From positions 2,232,001 through 2,296,000 of the forward strand of contig NZ_CP090063.1 in assembly GCF_021391495.1 (NCBI RefSeq): a DNA stretch of 64,000 bases, read 5' to 3'. A program made the position numbers and the translations under genes. Numbering within the stretch: the first letter of the stretch is position 1; each line of letters opens with the position of its first letter. The notes beneath the pieces were generated by a model. It searched no databases. It was given only the letters and a program-made list of their open reading frames with translations, and was not told the DNA's origin. Source of the DNA: Amycolatopsis acidiphila. Its GTDB lineage: Bacteria > Actinomycetota > Actinomycetes > Mycobacteriales > Pseudonocardiaceae. Positions 8,395 to 16,442 of this stretch are shown one piece after another.

Positions 8395-9705
8395 GTGCAG
8401 ATGATCGCCGAGCGGGTGCCCGCGAAGAAGGTGTTCGGCCTCGCGATCCCGGCGCTGGGCGTGCTGTGCGCCGAACCCCTGTACGTCCTCGTGGACACCG
8501 CCGTCGTCGGTCACCTCGGCGCGCTCCCGCTCGCGGGCCTCGCGCTCGGCGGGGTGGTGCTGTCGCAGATCTCGACGCAGCTGACGTTCCTGTCCTACGG
8601 CACGACCTCGCGCACCGCCCGCCTGCACGGCGCGGGCCGTCGCGCGGAGGCCGTGAGCGAGGGCGTGCAGGCGACCTGGCTCGCGATCGTCGTCGGGCTC
8701 GTGCTGGTGCTCGCGGGGCAGCTGCTGGCCATCCCGCTCGCGCAGGCGCTCTCGGGCAGCGACGAGATCGCCGCCGCGGCGGTGTCCTGGCTGCGCATCG
8801 CGCTGTGCGGGGCGCCGCTGATCCTCGTCACGATGGCGGGCAACGGCTGGATGCGCGGGGTGCAGGAGGCGGTCCGCCCGCTGCGCTATGTGTTGCTGGG
8901 CAACGGGATCTCCGCCGTGCTGTGCCCGGTGCTGGTGTACGCGGCGGGCTGGGGGCTCGAAGGCTCGGCGGTGGCGAACGTCGTCGCGCAGGTGATTTCG
9001 GCGAGCCTGTTCCTGCGCGCGCTGGTGGCCGAGCGGGTGCCGCTGCGGCCGCAGCCGTCGGTGATGCGCGCGCAGCTGAGCCTCGGCCGGGACCTGGTGC
9101 TGCGCAGCCTCGCGTTCCAGGCCTGCTTCGTCTCGGCCGCAGCCGTGGCCGCGCGCACCTCGACGGCGGCGGTCGGCGCGCACCAGATCGTGCTGCAGCT
9201 GTGGACGTTCCTCTCGCTCGTGCTCGACTCGGTCGCCATCGCCGCGCAGTCGCTCGTGGGCGCCGCGCTCGGCGGCGGGGCGCAGCGGCAGGCCCACGGC
9301 GTCGCCACCCAGATCACCCGCTACGGCCTGCTCCTCGGTTGCGTGCTGTGCGCGGTGTTCGCCGCCGTGTCGGGCGTGCTGCCGCACGCCTTCACCGCCG
9401 ACCCCGGAGTACTGGGTGAGATCCCGCACGCGTGGTGGTTCTTCGTGGCCCTGCAGCCGATCGCGGGCGTGGTGTTCGCACTCGACGGCGTGCTGCTGGG
9501 CGCGGGCGACGCGGCGTTCCTGCGGACGGCGACGCTGGCCAGCGCGGCGATCGGGTTCCTGCCGCTGATCTGGGTGTCGCTCGCGCTCGGCTGGGGGCTG
9601 AGCGGGATCTGGACCGGCCTGTCGCTGTTCATGCTGCTTCGGCTCGCGGCCGTGCTCGTGCGGTGGCGTTCGGGCCGCTGGGCGGTGGTCGGCGCGGTGC
9701 GCTGA
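8395..9705 (+). CDS. MATE-family efflux transporter (DinF-like)
   Basis: A 436-residue multidrug and toxic compound extrusion protein with about 12 membrane helices and the family pattern of two related halves (PLYVLVDTAVVGHLG in the first, VGAHQIVLQLWTFLSLVLDS in the second). It probably exports cationic compounds by sodium or proton antiport. It starts 20 nt after the DHH gene. GTG 8395 and ATG 8401 are both possible, and no clear ribosome site is seen. This gene commonly sits between the nrnA-like gene and truB in this order. Confidence 0.9.
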   Translation: MQMIAERVPAKKVFGLAIPALGVLCAEPLYVLVDTAVVGHLGALPLAGLALGGVVLSQISTQLTFLSYGTTSRTARLHGAGRRAEAVSEGVQATWLAIVVGLVLVLAGQLLAIPLAQALSGSDEIAAAAVSWLRIALCGAPLILVTMAGNGWMRGVQEAVRPLRYVLLGNGISAVLCPVLVYAAGWGLEGSAVANVVAQVISASLFLRALVAERVPLRPQPSVMRAQLSLGRDLVLRSLAFQACFVSAAAVAARTSTAAVGAHQIVLQLWTFLSLVLDSVAIAAQSLVGAALGGGAQRQAHGVATQITRYGLLLGCVLCAVFAAVSGVLPHAFTADPGVLGEIPHAWWFFVALQPIAGVVFALDGVLLGAGDAAFLRTATLASAAIGFLPLIWVSLALGWGLSGIWTGLSLFMLLRLAAVLVRWRSGRWAVVGAVR

Positions 9706-9707
9706 CG

Positions 9708-9747
9708 CGGTGTGGCCGAAAACACCGCCGTGAAAGGTAAGTTTCAC
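9708..9747. promoter_or_regulatory. Two inverted repeats upstream of the MFS gene
   Basis: cggtgt-N8-acaccg (9708-9727) overlaps the MATE stop region and may be its transcription end. gtgaaa-ggtaag-tttcac (9730-9747) is an AT-richer palindrome in the 102-bp gap before the MFS gene and looks like an operator. No regulator gene is adjacent. Confidence 0.35.
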
Positions 9748-9807
9748 CGTTGCGCGATCGATACACCTCACGGCTCCCCGTCCCGACTTCGCTAGGAGGC
9801 TTCGTTC

Positions 9808-11142
9808 GTGCCGCCCGCGCAGGCACCCGTGATCGGCAAGGCAGGCCGCCGGTCCTGGCTCATCTGGTTCACCGCAGCTCTCGTCTACCTCCTCTCCGTC
9901 TTCCACCGCACCTCGTTCGGGGTGGCCGGCCTGGAAGCCGCCGACCGGTTCGGGGTCGGCGCCGCCGCTCTCGGCACCTTCACCGTCCTGCAGGTCGGCG
10001 TCTACGCGGCCATGCAGATCCCCACCGGGGTGCTCGTGGACCGCTACGGCCCGCGCAAGGTCCTCATCGCCGCACTGCTGTTCCTCGGCCTCGGCCAGGT
10101 CCTGCTCGCGCTGGCCACCTCCTACGGCCTCGGGCTGCTGGCCCGCGGCGTACTCGGCTTCGGCGACGCGATGACCTTCGTCAGCGTCCTGCGCCTGATC
10201 GCCGCGCACTTCCCGGGCAGGCAGTACGCGGTCGTCACGTCCTTCACCACCGCGATCGGCTACGTGGGCAACCTCGCCGCGACCGTGCCGCTCACCCTGC
10301 TGCTCGCCGGCCCGGGCTGGCTGCCGACGTTCCTGACCGCCGGGCTGCTGACCGCCGTGTACTCGGCGTTCGTCGCGGCCCGTGTCAAGGACACCCCGAA
10401 CGGCCGCGTGGCCAAGGCCGCTCCCGTCGACCGCCGCGAGCTGCTGCGGCAGATCCGCACCGCGTGGCGGGTGCCCGGCACCCGGCTGGGCTTCTGGGTG
10501 CACTTCTCGACGATGTTCGCGCCGAACGTGCTGACCCTGCTGTGGGGCGTGCCGTTCCTGGTGCAGGGCCAGGGCATGCCCACCGCGAGCGCGAGCGCGC
10601 TGCTGACGGTGTTCGTGTTCGGCTCGATGATCGGCGGGCCCCTCGTCGGCGGCGTCATCGGCGCGCGGCCCGGCCTGCGGATGCCGCTCGTGGGCGGCTA
10701 CCTCGGCGGTGCGGCGCTGGTGTGGGCGCTGCTGCTGGGCTGGCCCGGCTCGATCCCGGTCGCGGTCCTGGTGCCCTGCTTCGCGTTCCTGTCCCTCGGC
10801 GGGCCGGCGTCGATGATCGGCTTCGCGCTCGCGCGGGACTACAACCCGCTGCACCGCGTCGGCACCGCGACGGGTGTGGTCAACGTCGGCGGCTTCGTCG
10901 CGACGACGATCACCGCGCTGGCCATCGGGGTGCTGCTGCAGCTGGGTGGCGGCAACTTCCGGATCGCGCTGCTGGCCGTGGTCGTCGTGCTGGCGCTGGG
11001 CACGGTCCGGGTGCTCGTGTGGTGGCGCCGGGCCCGTGCGGAGCTGTTCGCCGCGCAGGCGCGCGGGGAGCAGGTGCCGGTGCAGGTGCGGCGCAGGCTG
11101 TGGGACGCCTCGGCGGACGGCAGGGTCCCGGCGGCGGCTTAG
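9808..11142 (+). CDS. MFS transporter (12-helix, DHA1/nitrate-sugar-phosphate-like)
   Basis: A 444-residue major facilitator. A 12-helix pattern is visible, with loop motif VDRYGPRKVLIA between helices 2 and 3 and a long basic loop (residues ~195-225) between the halves. The tail is charged. GTG at 9808 has an excellent aggagg 8 nt upstream, which fixes the start. Its TAG overlaps the stop codon of the convergent 2H phosphoesterase gene by 4 bases. The substrate is unknown. Confidence 0.9.
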   Translation: MPPAQAPVIGKAGRRSWLIWFTAALVYLLSVFHRTSFGVAGLEAADRFGVGAAALGTFTVLQVGVYAAMQIPTGVLVDRYGPRKVLIAALLFLGLGQVLLALATSYGLGLLARGVLGFGDAMTFVSVLRLIAAHFPGRQYAVVTSFTTAIGYVGNLAATVPLTLLLAGPGWLPTFLTAGLLTAVYSAFVAARVKDTPNGRVAKAAPVDRRELLRQIRTAWRVPGTRLGFWVHFSTMFAPNVLTLLWGVPFLVQGQGMPTASASALLTVFVFGSMIGGPLVGGVIGARPGLRMPLVGGYLGGAALVWALLLGWPGSIPVAVLVPCFAFLSLGGPASMIGFALARDYNPLHRVGTATGVVNVGGFVATTITALAIGVLLQLGGGNFRIALLAVVVVLALGTVRVLVWWRRARAELFAAQARGEQVPVQVRRRLWDASADGRVPAAA

Positions 11143-11612
11143 CCGGTGACCGGCCGCCAGCCGGTGCCGGTGCGCTCGAGCAGGTATGGTCCGAGCACTT
11201 TGCTCATGCGGGGCAAGGAGTTCCGGACGAGCCGGGTGACCTGCCCGACCTGAGCCCGGGTCGCGCCGAGGGCCACGGTCAGATGCGCCGGGGGAGTTTC
11301 CCCGTAGCGGCCGCCATACGGTGTCGCGGCGGGGAAGCTCGCCCGCAGCCGGGCGACGGCCGCGTCCAGCGCGGGCACGGCCACCCCGACGAACCCGTCT
11401 TCCCCGGTGATCACCTGCCGCAGCTCGACCTCCGAAGGCGGGCTGAGCCGGGTGACCTCGTGCAGGACGCCCGGCCCCGGTGCCGGCCCGGGGTAGAGCA
11501 GCGAGACGTGCGCGGGCAGCGGTCGCACCAGCCGTGGCCCGATCTGCCGGACCGCTTCGAGCAGCGGCTCGGCATCGGGCAGCAGGACCACCACGGCCGT
11601 GGACCCGCTCAT
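11139..11612 (-). CDS. 2'-5' RNA ligase / 2H phosphoesterase family protein
   Basis: A 157-residue protein with the two H-x-T/S motifs of the 2H phosphoesterase fold: AHVSLLYP near residue 34 and AHLTVALG near 111. Relatives hydrolyse 2',3'-cyclic phosphates or join tRNA halves in vitro; the physiological substrate is usually unknown. Its ATG overlaps the TGA of the upstream TetR gene, so the two form one coupled operon. This is unusual for a 2H protein. A second 2H protein is encoded at 15317. Confidence 0.85.
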   Translation of the reverse strand: MSGSTAVVVLLPDAEPLLEAVRQIGPRLVRPLPAHVSLLYPGPAPGPGVLHEVTRLSPPSEVELRQVITGEDGFVGVAVPALDAAVARLRASFPAATPYGGRYGETPPAHLTVALGATRAQVGQVTRLVRNSLPRMSKVLGPYLLERTGTGWRPVTG

Positions 11613-12196
11613 GTCAGCCCGAAGGCGTCGAGCGCGCGGTCGATGAGCGCGTGCTGGGTGGCGGGGGAGTAGGTCCGGCTGTCCGCGGCGGCCAGCGTGT
11701 TGACGCCCTCGACCAGGGCCACGAGCGCGGTCGCGACCTCGGTGCGCGGCCGCTCGTCCCAGCCCGGCCGGGCGGCCGCGACGAGCTGGCCGATCCGGGC
11801 GAGGAACGCGCGGTTCGCGGTGACGTGCCGGGCCGCGAGGTCCGGGTCCGCGAGCGAGGCGGTCAGGTAGCCGAGCCACACCCGCGCCTCCTGGCGCTTC
11901 GCCGGGTCGACCGACGCGGCGTATCCGAGGATGGCGCGCAGGACCTCGGAAGGTGGCCCGCCCTCGGCCTCCCGCTCGTCCATCTGCCGTCCCGTCCGCT
12001 CGTGCAGCAGGTCGCGTGCGTGCAGCAGCAGCGCCCGCTTGTCGGGGAACCGGTGCAGCACCAGCCCTGTCGTGCAGCCCGCGGCCGCGGCGACGGCCCG
12101 CAGCGTCAGTCCCTGCGGGCCGCCCTCGGCCATGATCCGCCAGACGGCCTGCGAGATCCGCTCGGCCTGCTCCGTCCGGTCCGCGGTGCGCGCCAT
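11609..12196 (-). CDS. TetR-family transcriptional regulator
   Basis: A 195-residue repressor. The HTH is at about residues 12-58 (LTLRAVAAAAGCTTGLVLHRFPDKRALL) and the rest is the helical ligand/dimer domain. ATG at 12196 directly follows ggaggacc, a strong ribosome site. It is divergent from a GNAT gene, with an 18-bp palindrome between them (12208-12225). That layout implies it represses both itself and the GNAT gene, which is inference. The 2H phosphoesterase gene is coupled downstream. Confidence 0.92.
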   Translation of the reverse strand: MARTADRTEQAERISQAVWRIMAEGGPQGLTLRAVAAAAGCTTGLVLHRFPDKRALLLHARDLLHERTGRQMDEREAEGGPPSEVLRAILGYAASVDPAKRQEARVWLGYLTASLADPDLAARHVTANRAFLARIGQLVAAARPGWDERPRTEVATALVALVEGVNTLAAADSRTYSPATQHALIDRALDAFGLT

Positions 12197-12207
12197 GGTC
12201 CTCCATT

Positions 12208-12225
12208 CCGTAACGTCTGTTACGG
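12208..12225. promoter_or_regulatory. Probable TetR operator
   Basis: ccgtaac-gtct-gttacgg is a perfect 7-bp inverted repeat. Its right half continues into a second overlapping palindrome, gttac-g-gtaac (12219-12229), so three half-sites of type GTAAC/GTTAC are present. It lies 12 nt before the TetR ATG and 12 nt before the divergent GNAT start, where binding would block both. Confidence 0.8.
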
Positions 12226-12236
12226 TAACACTTGTG

Positions 12237-12695
12237 ATGACCATTGCGCAGGAGGACTGGGACGCGCCGGACGGCGCCGCCCTGCGTGCGGCCCAGCGCG
12301 TGGAGCTCGACGCGCGCTACGGCCGCGACGACCACGAACCGGGCCGCAAGCCGTCCGCCGAGGACATCGCCGTGTTCGTGGTGGCGCGGGAGGACGGCCG
12401 GGCCGTCGGCTGCGGCGCGCTCCGGCTCCTGCAGGACGGGGCGGCCGAGATCAAGCGGATGTACGTGCTGCCCGAGGCCCGCGGCAGCGGGGTGGCCGTC
12501 GCGATCCTGCGTGAACTGGAGGCGCGGGCGGACCGGCTCGGCGTGGCCACGCTGAAGCTGGAGACCGGCACGGCGCAGCCCGACGCGATCCGGTTCTACG
12601 AACGCGAGGGCTACCGGCAGATCGAGAATTTCGGTCCGTACCAGGGAGAACCGCTGTCCCGGTGCTACGCGAGGCAGCTGGGCGTCTCGCGTTAG
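12237..12695 (+). CDS. GNAT-family N-acetyltransferase
   Basis: A 152-residue acetyltransferase. The acetyl-CoA motif A is MYVLPEARGSGVAVAILREL near residues 82-100, and the C-terminal IRFYEREGYRQIENF is the usual beta5-alpha4 segment. The substrate is unknown. The ATG at 12237 (GTG 12234 is also possible) begins just after the TetR operator and has no ribosome site, suggesting a leaderless message. It ends 11 nt before truB and could share its transcript. Confidence 0.88.
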   Translation: MTIAQEDWDAPDGAALRAAQRVELDARYGRDDHEPGRKPSAEDIAVFVVAREDGRAVGCGALRLLQDGAAEIKRMYVLPEARGSGVAVAILRELEARADRLGVATLKLETGTAQPDAIRFYEREGYRQIENFGPYQGEPLSRCYARQLGVSR

Positions 12696-12706
12696 GGTGT
12701 GCAGTC

Positions 12707-13609
12707 GTGCCACCGAAAACCCCGCCCCCGCCGCCCGGTCTGCTCGTCGTCGACAAACCGCCGGGCATGACCTCCCACGACGTCGTCGCCCGGGTCCGCC
12801 GCATCATGGGCACGCGCAAGGTCGGCCATGCCGGCACGCTCGACCCGATGGCGACCGGCGTGCTGGTGCTGGGCATCGAACGCGCCACGAAGCTGCTCGG
12901 GCACCTGGCCCTGGACCGCAAGACCTACCTGGCCACCCTGTCGCTCGGGATGTCCACCACGACCGACGACGCCGAGGGCGAGCAGCTGTCCACAGCGGAC
13001 GACGGGGCGCTCGCCGCGGTCACCGACGAGCGGATCGCCGCGCAGATCGCCGCGCTCACCGGGGAGATCGAGCAGGTGCCCAGCGCGGTCAGCGCCGTCA
13101 AGGTGGCGGGCAAGCGGGCCTACGCGCGGGTGCGTGCGGGCGAGGACGTCGCGCTGCCGCCGCGCAAGGTCACCGTCTACCGCTTCGACCTGCTCGCCAC
13201 CCGCCGCGAGGCGGACCGGATCGAGCTGGACGCGGTCGTCGAATGCTCGTCGGGCACCTACGTCCGGGCGCTGGCGCGGGACCTGGGGGCCGCGCTCGGC
13301 GTCGGCGGGCACCTCGCCGCGCTGCGGCGCACGACGGTCGGCCCGTTCGCCCTCGCCGCCGCCAGGACGCTCGAGCAGCTCGAACAGGAGCCGCGGCTGT
13401 CGCACGACCTCAGCGCCGCCGTCGCGGCCGCCTTCCCGCGCCACGACGTCGACGCGTCCACCGCCAAGGCCGTCCAATATGGACAGCAGGTGCGCGCGTC
13501 CGGCATCGAGGGCACCTACGGGGTCTTCGGCCCGGACGGCCGGGCACTCGCGCTGGCCGTCGACGCCGGCGGCGTGGCCCGCTCCGTGGTCGTGCTGGAT
13601 CCGGCCTAG
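12707..13609 (+). CDS. truB: tRNA pseudouridine(55) synthase TruB
   Basis: TruB makes pseudouridine 55 in the T-loop of tRNAs and also acts as a tRNA-folding chaperone. The 300-residue protein has the catalytic aspartate in GHAGTLDPMATGVL (about residue 40-53) and the YSAVKV/KRAYARVRAG-type motif II region. The C-terminal extra domain seen in actinobacteria (residues ~230-300) is present. GTG 12707 gives VPPKTPPPPPGLLVVDKPPG. It follows a GNAT gene and precedes ribF, the normal order. Confidence 0.95.
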   Translation: MPPKTPPPPPGLLVVDKPPGMTSHDVVARVRRIMGTRKVGHAGTLDPMATGVLVLGIERATKLLGHLALDRKTYLATLSLGMSTTTDDAEGEQLSTADDGALAAVTDERIAAQIAALTGEIEQVPSAVSAVKVAGKRAYARVRAGEDVALPPRKVTVYRFDLLATRREADRIELDAVVECSSGTYVRALARDLGAALGVGGHLAALRRTTVGPFALAAARTLEQLEQEPRLSHDLSAAVAAAFPRHDVDASTAKAVQYGQQVRASGIEGTYGVFGPDGRALALAVDAGGVARSVVVLDPA

Positions 13610-13708
13610 CTCGGATTGGCGGCGGAGCCGCTTGCGGTGGGCAAGCAACTTGCGCCGCTGCCCGCACCGCCAAGCAGGCCGTACGAAACACTCTCTAAGG
13701 TGAGGACC

Positions 13709-14665
13709 GTGCAGAGGTGGCGTGGACTTGAAGACCTTCCCGGTGGCTGGGGCCGGTGCGTGGTCACGATCGGCGTGTTCGACGGGGTGCACCGCGGGCA
13801 CCAGGCGCTCATCGGCAAGACGGTCGAGATCGCCAAGGCCCGCAGCCTGCCCAGCGTCATGCTCACCTTCGACCCGCACCCCTCGGAGGTCATCCGCCCC
13901 GGGAGCCATCCCGCGCAGCTGACCACCCTGCGCCGCAAGGCCGAGCTGGTCGAGGAGCTGGGCATCGACGTGTTCGCGGTGCTGCCGTTCACGCCCGAGC
14001 TGATGCGGCTGTCCGCGGACGAGTTCGTGCACGAGATCCTGGTCGACCGGTTGCACGCGGCCGCGGTCGTGGTCGGCGAGAACTTCACCTTCGGCGCCCA
14101 GGCCGCCGGCACCGTGCCGCTGCTGCGCGAGCTGGGCAGGCGGTTCGGCTTCGTCACCTACGGCGCCGAGCTGCAGGGCGAGAACAACGACAACGCCGAG
14201 ATCACCTTCTCCTCCACCTACGTGCGCTCCTGCATCGACGCCGGTGACGTGGCCGCGGCCGCCGAGGCGCTGGGGCGGCCCCACCGCCTGGAGGGCATCG
14301 TCGTCCGCGGCGACGGCCGGGGGCACGACCTGGGCTATCCGACCGCGAACCTGTCGACGCCGCGGTTCGCCGCCGTCCCCGCCGACGGCGTGTACGCGTG
14401 CTGGTTCGTCAAGGCGTCGAACCCGGACCGGCGGCTGGCCGCTGCCGTGTCCGTGGGCACGAACCCGACGTTCTCCGGTCGCGAGCGCACGGTCGAGGCG
14501 TTCGTGCTCGACGTCGACGAGGACTTCTACGGCCAGCACGTCGCGCTGGACTTCGTCAGCCGCCTCCGGGACCAGATCAAGTTCTCCTCGCCCGCGGAGC
14601 TGATCGAGCAGATCGACGACGACGTCGCCCGGACGAGGGAAGCCCTCCGCTTGGCCCACGGTTGA
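13709..14665 (+). CDS. ribF: Bifunctional riboflavin kinase / FAD synthetase RibF
   Basis: RibF phosphorylates riboflavin to FMN and adenylylates it to FAD. The 318-residue protein has the N-terminal nucleotidyltransferase domain (TIGVFDGVHRGHQALI, residues ~19-34, then the FSSTYVR motif) and the C-terminal kinase domain (GHDLGYPTANL near residue 212). GTG 13709 is chosen because VQRWRG is the family N-terminus and aagg lies 8 nt upstream; GTG 13700 is the alternative. Riboflavin kinase sits after truB in most actinobacteria. Confidence 0.95.
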   Translation: MQRWRGLEDLPGGWGRCVVTIGVFDGVHRGHQALIGKTVEIAKARSLPSVMLTFDPHPSEVIRPGSHPAQLTTLRRKAELVEELGIDVFAVLPFTPELMRLSADEFVHEILVDRLHAAAVVVGENFTFGAQAAGTVPLLRELGRRFGFVTYGAELQGENNDNAEITFSSTYVRSCIDAGDVAAAAEALGRPHRLEGIVVRGDGRGHDLGYPTANLSTPRFAAVPADGVYACWFVKASNPDRRLAAAVSVGTNPTFSGRERTVEAFVLDVDEDFYGQHVALDFVSRLRDQIKFSSPAELIEQIDDDVARTREALRLAHG

Positions 14666-14783
14666 GTGCGTTTGCGAATCGCTGGGCGAAAGCACCCCGC
14701 CGATCTCGGCACTCCTGGCAAAATGCGGGAGCACCGGCGTGCGCCGGGTGGTTGACCGGGGAGCAAAGGGGAGAGCAGCCAGC

Positions 14784-15302
14784 GTGGAGGACCACAAGAT
14801 CGTCCAGCGCAACATCGCGCTGCAGCGGGAGTGGTACGGGGAGCCCCTGGGGGACAGGGTGCGCCGGCTCGTGGTGGCCTTCGACGTGTCGCAGGCCTAC
14901 CTGGCCGAGGTGCTGGGCATCAGCGCGCCGATGCTCAGCCAGGTGATGAGCGGCAGGCGCGCGAAGATCGGCAACCCGGTCGTCCTGGCCAGGATGATCA
15001 TGCTCGAGCGCAAGTGCCTGATCCCGGAGGTCGCGGCGGGCCGCAGGGAGGCTCTGCTGGCCGCGCTCGAGGACGTGAAGGACGCACGGCCCACCGTGGG
15101 CCGCGACAACATCCCGGTCGCGGCGGTCGCGGACGACCGGCTGGCGCTGGCCGCCCTGCGCGAGGTCGCCGAGGACGAGGACCTGGGCGAGGCCGCGAAG
15201 GTGCTGCACGAGGACTTCCCGGCGATCGCCGACCTCCTGCGCCGGGCCGGCCTGTCCGAGGCCCGGGACGTCGCAGGCCTGACCGGGGAACGCCGCCCGT
15301 GA
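14784..15302 (+). CDS. Conserved helix-turn-helix DNA-binding protein
   Basis: A 172-residue putative regulator. A lambda-repressor-type HTH lies at about residues 30-62 (VSQAYLAEVLGISAPMLSQV). The rest is a charged helical region without a known domain. GTG 14784 follows aggggag by about 10 nt. It lies between ribF and a 2H phosphoesterase gene that starts 14 nt after it, so the two are likely co-expressed. Targets are not known. Confidence 0.8.
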   Translation: MEDHKIVQRNIALQREWYGEPLGDRVRRLVVAFDVSQAYLAEVLGISAPMLSQVMSGRRAKIGNPVVLARMIMLERKCLIPEVAAGRREALLAALEDVKDARPTVGRDNIPVAAVADDRLALAALREVAEDEDLGEAAKVLHEDFPAIADLLRRAGLSEARDVAGLTGERRP

Positions 15303-15316
15303 AAAGAGGATGAGCG

Positions 15317-15826
15317 ATGCTGCTGTTCTCGGCGCTGCTGCCGCCGGCCCAGGTGGCCGAGTCGCTGCGGGTCCACCTCGAGCCCCTGCAGGCGGAGGTG
15401 ACCGAGCCGCGGTGGACCCCGCCGGCGCAGTGGCACATCACCCTCGGCTTCTACGGTGACCAGGACGACGAGGAAGCGCGGGTAGACTGGTTGACGGCGG
15501 CGCTGGCCGGGCACCACGCGCCGATGCTTCGCCTCGAAGGGGCGGGCACCTTCTCCCGGGTCCTGTACCTGGGCGTCTACAGCGAAGGGCTCACCGAGCT
15601 CGCCGCCGCGGCCGGCGCGGGCGAGGACCGCCCGTACCTGCCGCACCTGACCGTGGCCCGCACCGCCGGGGACGTCCCGGCGGAGCTGCCCGGGCGGCTC
15701 TCGGGGTTCGTGAGCGAACCGTGGACGGCCACCGAGGTCGTGCTGATGCGCAGCGAGCGCACCGAGCACGGTGCGCGTTACTCGATCGTGGCACGGTTCC
15801 CCCTCGAGTCCCACCGGTCCGGGTGA
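15317..15826 (+). CDS. thpR: RNA 2',3'-cyclic phosphodiesterase (ThpR-like 2H protein)
   Basis: A 169-residue 2H phosphoesterase, predicted to open 2',3'-cyclic phosphates on RNA 3' ends to 2'-phosphates. Both catalytic motifs are present: WHITLGFYG near residue 39 and PHLTVAR near residue 108. The opening [11 protein letters not shown] matches the ThpR group better than the 11.1-kb paralogue does. It follows the HTH gene and precedes rpsO. Confidence 0.87.
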   Translation: MLLFSALLPPAQVAESLRVHLEPLQAEVTEPRWTPPAQWHITLGFYGDQDDEEARVDWLTAALAGHHAPMLRLEGAGTFSRVLYLGVYSEGLTELAAAAGAGEDRPYLPHLTVARTAGDVPAELPGRLSGFVSEPWTATEVVLMRSERTEHGARYSIVARFPLESHRSG

Positions 15827-15948
15827 AGGGCTGCCTGATACCCTGGACCACTGGGTCCGGCTGCAGTCCGTGGCGGCCGAGACCGACTCACCCGGCGCGG
15901 CCGCGCGTCCGGGCCGCACGGCACAGGAAGATCCAAGGAGAACAAGGC

Positions 15949-16218
15949 GTGGCGCTGTCCACCGACGAGAAGAAGTCGATCCTCACCGAGTACGGCCTGC
16001 ACGACTCGGACACCGGATCCCCCGAGGCCCAGGTGGCCCTGCTGACGAAGCGGATCATCGGCCTCACCGAGCACCTCAAGGTGCACAAGCACGACCACCA
16101 CTCGCGTCGCGGGCTGCTGCTGCTGGTCGGCCGTCGCCGCCGGCTGCTCAACTACGTGATGAAGGTGGACATCGAGCGGTACCGGTCGCTGATCCAGCGA
16201 CTCGGCCTCCGCCGATAG
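15949..16218 (+). CDS. rpsO: 30S ribosomal protein S15
   Basis: An 89-residue S15, which binds the 16S rRNA central domain early in 30S assembly. Family blocks are complete: [34 protein letters not shown] and [14 protein letters not shown] 15949 has aaggag 8 nt upstream. The rpsO-pnp order is conserved across bacteria, and a strong hairpin follows the stop codon. Confidence 0.98.
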   Translation: MALSTDEKKSILTEYGLHDSDTGSPEAQVALLTKRIIGLTEHLKVHKHDHHSRRGLLLLVGRRRRLLNYVMKVDIERYRSLIQRLGLRR

Positions 16219-16225
16219 CGAAGCT

Positions 16226-16261
16226 CCGAGGGGGAGTGGCCACCCGGTCGCTCCCCCTCGG
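16226..16261 (+). terminator. Strong hairpin between rpsO and pnp
   Basis: A perfect 11-bp stem, ccgagggggag / ctccccctcgg, with a 14-nt loop starts 8 nt after the rpsO stop. No T-run follows. In E. coli the matching place holds the rpsO terminator and the RNase III site of the pnp leader, so this may be an attenuator or processing site. Confidence 0.6.
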
Positions 16262-16283
16262 CACATAACAGCAAGAAAGAGGC

Positions 16284-16442
16284 ATGGCGAACCGCGCGAG
16301 GACAAGTCCGCCGGTCCTCGGTAGTGGCTCCCGGGAGTGGTCCCGGGGGCTTCGATCGAAGACCGGCCTCGTTCCTCGGGCGCAGCCCCAGACGGATGGG
16401 GCGCCTGTTCGCCGGACGAACGAGGAGAACTACAGACAATGA
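16284..16442 (+). other. Candidate 52-codon upstream ORF in the pnp leader
   Basis: ATG 16284 opens a frame ([15 protein letters not shown]...) that ends with TGA at 16440-16442, overlapping the pnp ATG as ATGA. A purine-rich stretch (aagaaagagg) lies just upstream, though close. The frame covers two hairpins of the leader, around 16311-16365 and 16380-16406. It resembles no protein I know and may be chance, but the stop-start overlap would allow translational coupling to pnp. Confidence 0.2.

Noticed and set aside
7867..10854. A 995-codon minus-strand frame over the DHH, MATE and MFS genes
   Set aside because: Composition is typical of an antisense shadow (H, R, Q, G-rich), and the plus strand carries well-defined genes with ribosome sites.
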